A stretch of DNA of 64,000 nt from positions 1 to 64,000 of the forward strand of contig JBDKER010000023.1 of the NCBI GenBank assembly GCA_039795165.1. The letters run 5' to 3'. The stretch's first letter is position 1. Every line of letters begins with the position of its first letter. This DNA comes from V1-33 sp039795165 (lineage in GTDB: Bacteria; Verrucomicrobiota; Verrucomicrobiia; Verrucomicrobiales; V1-33). A program made the translations under genes and the position numbers. Below, in pieces: positions 61,420 through 64,000 of this stretch. Below the pieces are notes generated by a model. It had not been told where the DNA came from. It made no database searches and was given only the letters and a program-made list of their open reading frames with translations.

Positions 61420-64000
61420 TCACGCCCGCTGCCGCAGGCGCTCAAGAAGCAGATAGATGACCGGCGTGATGTAAAGTGTCAGCAGCTGCGAGACAACAAG
61501 GCCACCGACAATCGCAATGCCCAGCGGGCTACGCGCGGCACTGCCGCCAATCCCCAGCGCAATCGGCAGCGTTCCCATGATCGCGGCCATCGTCGTCATC
61601 ATGATGGGACGGAACCGGACCAGACAGGCTTCGTAAATCGCATCAGCAGCCGCCTGCCCACGCTCACGCTGCGCCTCGATCGCAAAATCAATCATCATGA
61701 TCGCATTCTTCTTCACAATCCCAATGAGCAGGAGAATCCCCACAAAGCCATAGACGTTCAGTTCGTATCCCCAGAGCTTGAGCGCCATAAGAGCACCAAA
61801 ACCAGCCGATGGCAGACCGGAAAGAATCGTCAGCGGATGAATGAAGCTCTCGTAGAGAATGCCCAGCACCAGATAAATCACCAGCACCGCCATCAGCAGC
61901 AGCATCCCAAGTCCCGACAGACTCGACTGAAAGGCCTGCGCCGTTCCCTGAAACGCTGTCGTGACCGATTCCGGCAGCACAGGCCGCACCGCCGCCTCAA
62001 TCCGCGGAATGGCATCGCCCAGCGCAATCCCAGGCTCGAGATTGAATGACAGAATCACGGCAGGCATCTGCCCGAGATGCTGAACCGTGAGCGGCCCCGC
62101 ACTCATCGAGGCAGACGTAACCGCCGCCAGCGGCACCAGCCTGCCCGAACCCGCCCGCACATAAAGCGTATTCAGATCAACGGCCCCGCGCTGATGCTCC
62201 GGCAGCAGTTCCACAATCACCTGGTACTGATTCGTCGGCGTATAAATGGTCGAAATCTGACGCGAACTGTAGGCATTCGAGAGGGCCGACTCAATCTGCG
62301 CGGCCGTCACCCCAAGCGCCGATGCCTTGTCGCGGTCAATCGACACCTTCACCTGCGGACTGGTGATCTGCAGGTCGCTGGTCACATCCATGAGACCAGG
62401 CACCGACCGCATCTTCGCCTCGGCCTGCGGGGCCGCTTCGTACAACGCCGCCAGATCGGGCCCGGACAACGTGAACTGATACAGGCTCTTCGTGAGGGTC
62501 CCGCCCAGCCGGATCAGTGGCACCACCTGCGGAAATACCCTCAGCCCAGGCACCCGGCTGAGCTGCGGCCGCAGCTCGGCAATGATTTCCTCCACCGGCG
62601 GACGCCGCGCCCGCGGCACCAGATTGATGAAGATCCGCCCGGTATTGCCTGTCGCATTGGGGCCACCCACACCCACGCTGGACGTGAAGCCATCAATGTA
62701 CGGCTTCCCCACCAGCACCGCCGCAGCCTGCTGCTGCAGCTCGGCCATCTTCTCGAACGATACCCCCTGGGCCGCTTCCGTCATGATGAAAATCTGCCCG
62801 TTGTCGTCATTCGGCACAAACCCCTTGGGCATGGACATGAAAAGCCACGCCGTCGCCGCCACACTGCCCGCCGCCAGCAGCAGCATCAGCAACCGCTGCC
62901 CCATCGCCACCCGCAGCGTCTTCGCATACAGCCCGCGCATCCCCTCGAAAAACCGCTCGGTCACCCGGTAGAACCATCCCTCCCCACCATGCCCCGCCGC
63001 CTTCAGAAACCGCGAGCACAGCATCGGCGTAAGCGACAGCGAAATGAAGCCGGACACCAGAATCGCCACAGCAATGACCACCGCAAATTCCCGCAGCAGC
63101 CGCCCCAGAATTCCCCCCATGAACAACACCGGCACAAACACCGCCACCAGCGACAGCGTCATGCTCAGAATCGTAAAGCCAATCTCGCGCGCCCCACGCA
63201 GCGCCGCCTCCATCGGAGCCACCCCATCCTCAATGTGCCGCACTATGTTCTCCAGCACCACAATCGCATCGTCCACCACAAACCCCACCGCCAAGGTCAG
63301 CGCCAGCAGACTGAACGTGTCCACACTGTACCCCAGCACATGCATCACCATGAAAGTCCCCAGCACCGACAATGGCATCGCCACCGACGGAATCAGCGTC
63401 GCCCGCACATTCCGCAGAAACAGAAAAATCACCAGCACCACCAGCACGATGCTCAGCACCAGCGTGAACTCGACCTCATGCACCGCCTCCCGGATCGTAA
63501 TCGATTTGTCCGAAAGCACATCGACCTGAATCGCCGGCGGCAGCTGCGACTGAATCTGCGGCAGCAGCGCCCGGATCCCATCGACAATCGCCACCGTATT
63601 CGACCCCGGCTGCTTCTGAATCGCCAGCACAATGCCACGCACATCCCGGAACCAACTCGCGATCCGCGGATTCTCCACTCCATCGATGACCCGCCCCAGC
63701 TGCCCCAGCCGCACCGGTGCCCCATTCCGATACGCCACCACCAACTCCCGGAACGCCGCCGCATCGCTCAGTTGCCCACTGCTCCGCACCGTCACGGCCT
63801 CGTTCGCCCCATGCAGCGTCCCCGTCGGCAGATTGACATTCCCACTCTCCACCGCCGCCACCACTTCATCAATCCCCAATCCCTGACTCGCCATCGCCCG
63901 CGGATCCAGCTGCGCTCGCACCGCATACTTCTGCGGCCCGAAAATATTGACCTGCGCCACCCCCGGCACCGTCGACAACCGCTGCGCTATGAATGTGTCA
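61420..64000 (-). CDS. RND efflux permease, HAE1/AcrB type (partial, 5' end outside window)
   Basis: About 860 residues are visible; the frame stays open to base 64000, so roughly the first 150-200 residues are missing. The apparent start at 63978 is an internal TTG. The TM4 proton-relay pair is present (LAVGFVVDDAIVVLENIVRH). The second half shows YGFVGILLLIGIVKKNAIMM and the closing IVGGLVVSQLLTLYITPVIYLL, both typical of HAE1-class drug pumps. It differs clearly from the RND permease at 3777. Its adaptor gene, if any, must lie beyond the right edge; no outer-membrane gene follows it here. The gene ends 17 bp from the MITE-like element. Confidence 0.93.
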   Translation of the reverse strand, partial: DTFIAQRLSTVPGVAQVNIFGPQKYAVRAQLDPRAMASQGLGIDEVVAAVESGNVNLPTGTLHGANEAVTVRSSGQLSDAAAFRELVVAYRNGAPVRLGQLGRVIDGVENPRIASWFRDVRGIVLAIQKQPGSNTVAIVDGIRALLPQIQSQLPPAIQVDVLSDKSITIREAVHEVEFTLVLSIVLVVLVIFLFLRNVRATLIPSVAMPLSVLGTFMVMHVLGYSVDTFSLLALTLAVGFVVDDAIVVLENIVRHIEDGVAPMEAALRGAREIGFTILSMTLSLVAVFVPVLFMGGILGRLLREFAVVIAVAILVSGFISLSLTPMLCSRFLKAAGHGGEGWFYRVTERFFEGMRGLYAKTLRVAMGQRLLMLLLAAGSVAATAWLFMSMPKGFVPNDDNGQIFIMTEAAQGVSFEKMAELQQQAAAVLVGKPYIDGFTSSVGVGGPNATGNTGRIFINLVPRARRPPVEEIIAELRPQLSRVPGLRVFPQVVPLIRLGGTLTKSLYQFTLSGPDLAALYEAAPQAEAKMRSVPGLMDVTSDLQITSPQVKVSIDRDKASALGVTAAQIESALSNAYSSRQISTIYTPTNQYQVIVELLPEHQRGAVDLNTLYVRAGSGRLVPLAAVTSASMSAGPLTVQHLGQMPAVILSFNLEPGIALGDAIPRIEAAVRPVLPESVTTAFQGTAQAFQSSLSGLGMLLLMAVLVIYLVLGILYESFIHPLTILSGLPSAGFGALMALKLWGYELNVYGFVGILLLIGIVKKNAIMMIDFAIEAQRERGQAAADAIYEACLVRFRPIMMTTMAAIMGTLPIALGIGGSAARSPLGIAIVGGLVVSQLLTLYITPVIYLLLERLRQRA

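Noticed and set aside
1..64000. tRNA, rRNA, CRISPR arrays, prophage or defence islands
   Set aside because: None was recognised on reading both strands: no cloverleaf-like sequences, no regular spacer-repeat arrays, no integrase, and no restriction, toxin or nuclease cassette. No riboswitch class was recognisable in the leaders either.
63978..64000. The apparent start of the right-hand RND permease at 63978
   Set aside because: The codon is TTG inside an open frame that continues to the window edge (DTFIAQRLSTVPGVAQV), matching internal RND porter sequence. The gene is truncated by the window, not by mutation.

Overview
This is a 64 kb window of high-GC chromosomal DNA from a Gram-negative bacterium. 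It most likely belongs to the Verrucomicrobiota (Verrucomicrobiae) or a close PVC relative. The call rests on gene content: a DUF1549/DUF1553 planctomycete-type cytochrome protein paired with DUF1501, giant secreted LTD/CotH-kinase proteins, an autotransporter-associated beta-strand repeat protein, a TIGR04073 exosortase-associated protein, secreted Gfo/Idh/MocA oxidoreductases, and a DksA-like protein with a Lys/Ala/Pro tail. Almost no start codon has a Shine-Dalgarno sequence; most are preceded by a pyrimidine-rich stretch. The taxonomic call is inference, because no rRNA lies in the window.

Layout. 0-7.3 kb: a secreted Gfo/Idh/MocA protein, then a tightly coupled tripartite efflux operon (TolC, membrane fusion lipoprotein, RND permease) and a small DUF6132 membrane protein. 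7.3-14.8 kb (minus): ruvB, a small membrane protein, tamB and tamA in one run, followed by the coding-like tail of a lost gene. 15-22.2 kb: a 2371-residue secreted LamG/cadherin/LTD/CotH protein, then a double-SH3 protein. 22.7-27.5 kb: a lone nuoB behind a perfect Rex-type operator, a histone-H1/DksA fusion-like protein, rpmG, rpsR, folE2 and an ABC-F ATPase. 27.5-35.5 kb: a degenerate repeat, divergent DUF3500 and Na+/H+ antiporter genes, and a second LTD/CotH giant (1680 residues). 35.7-42.7 kb: an L-arabinonate-type dehydratase, dus, folD, a Gfo/Idh/MocA oxidoreductase and a class II terpene-cyclase-like protein. 42.7-50.3 kb: a beta-strand-repeat autotransporter-like protein, a Mini-III-like RNase, an anchored coiled-coil protein, a small lipoprotein, dnaB and TIGR04073. 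50.5-56.8 kb: a SOUL haem-binding lipoprotein, an AAA P-loop protein, a second ABC-F and a metal-uptake ABC operon with one unrecognised exported protein. 56.9-64 kb: the DUF1549/1553-DUF1501 pair, a complete MITE-like element, and an HAE1-type RND permease that runs off the right edge.

The genes mix housekeeping functions (ruvB, rpmG, rpsR, folE2, folD, dus, dnaB, nuoB) with cell-envelope and secretome functions. No phage, CRISPR array, tRNA, rRNA or defence island was found. The most notable signals are the Rex-like palindrome in front of an orphan nuoB, a 223-bp inverted-repeat element with a 4-bp target duplication and three decayed relatives, a C-terminal module shared by the three largest secreted proteins, and a squalene-cyclase-fold protein with a DxDDTS motif and no obvious pathway partners.
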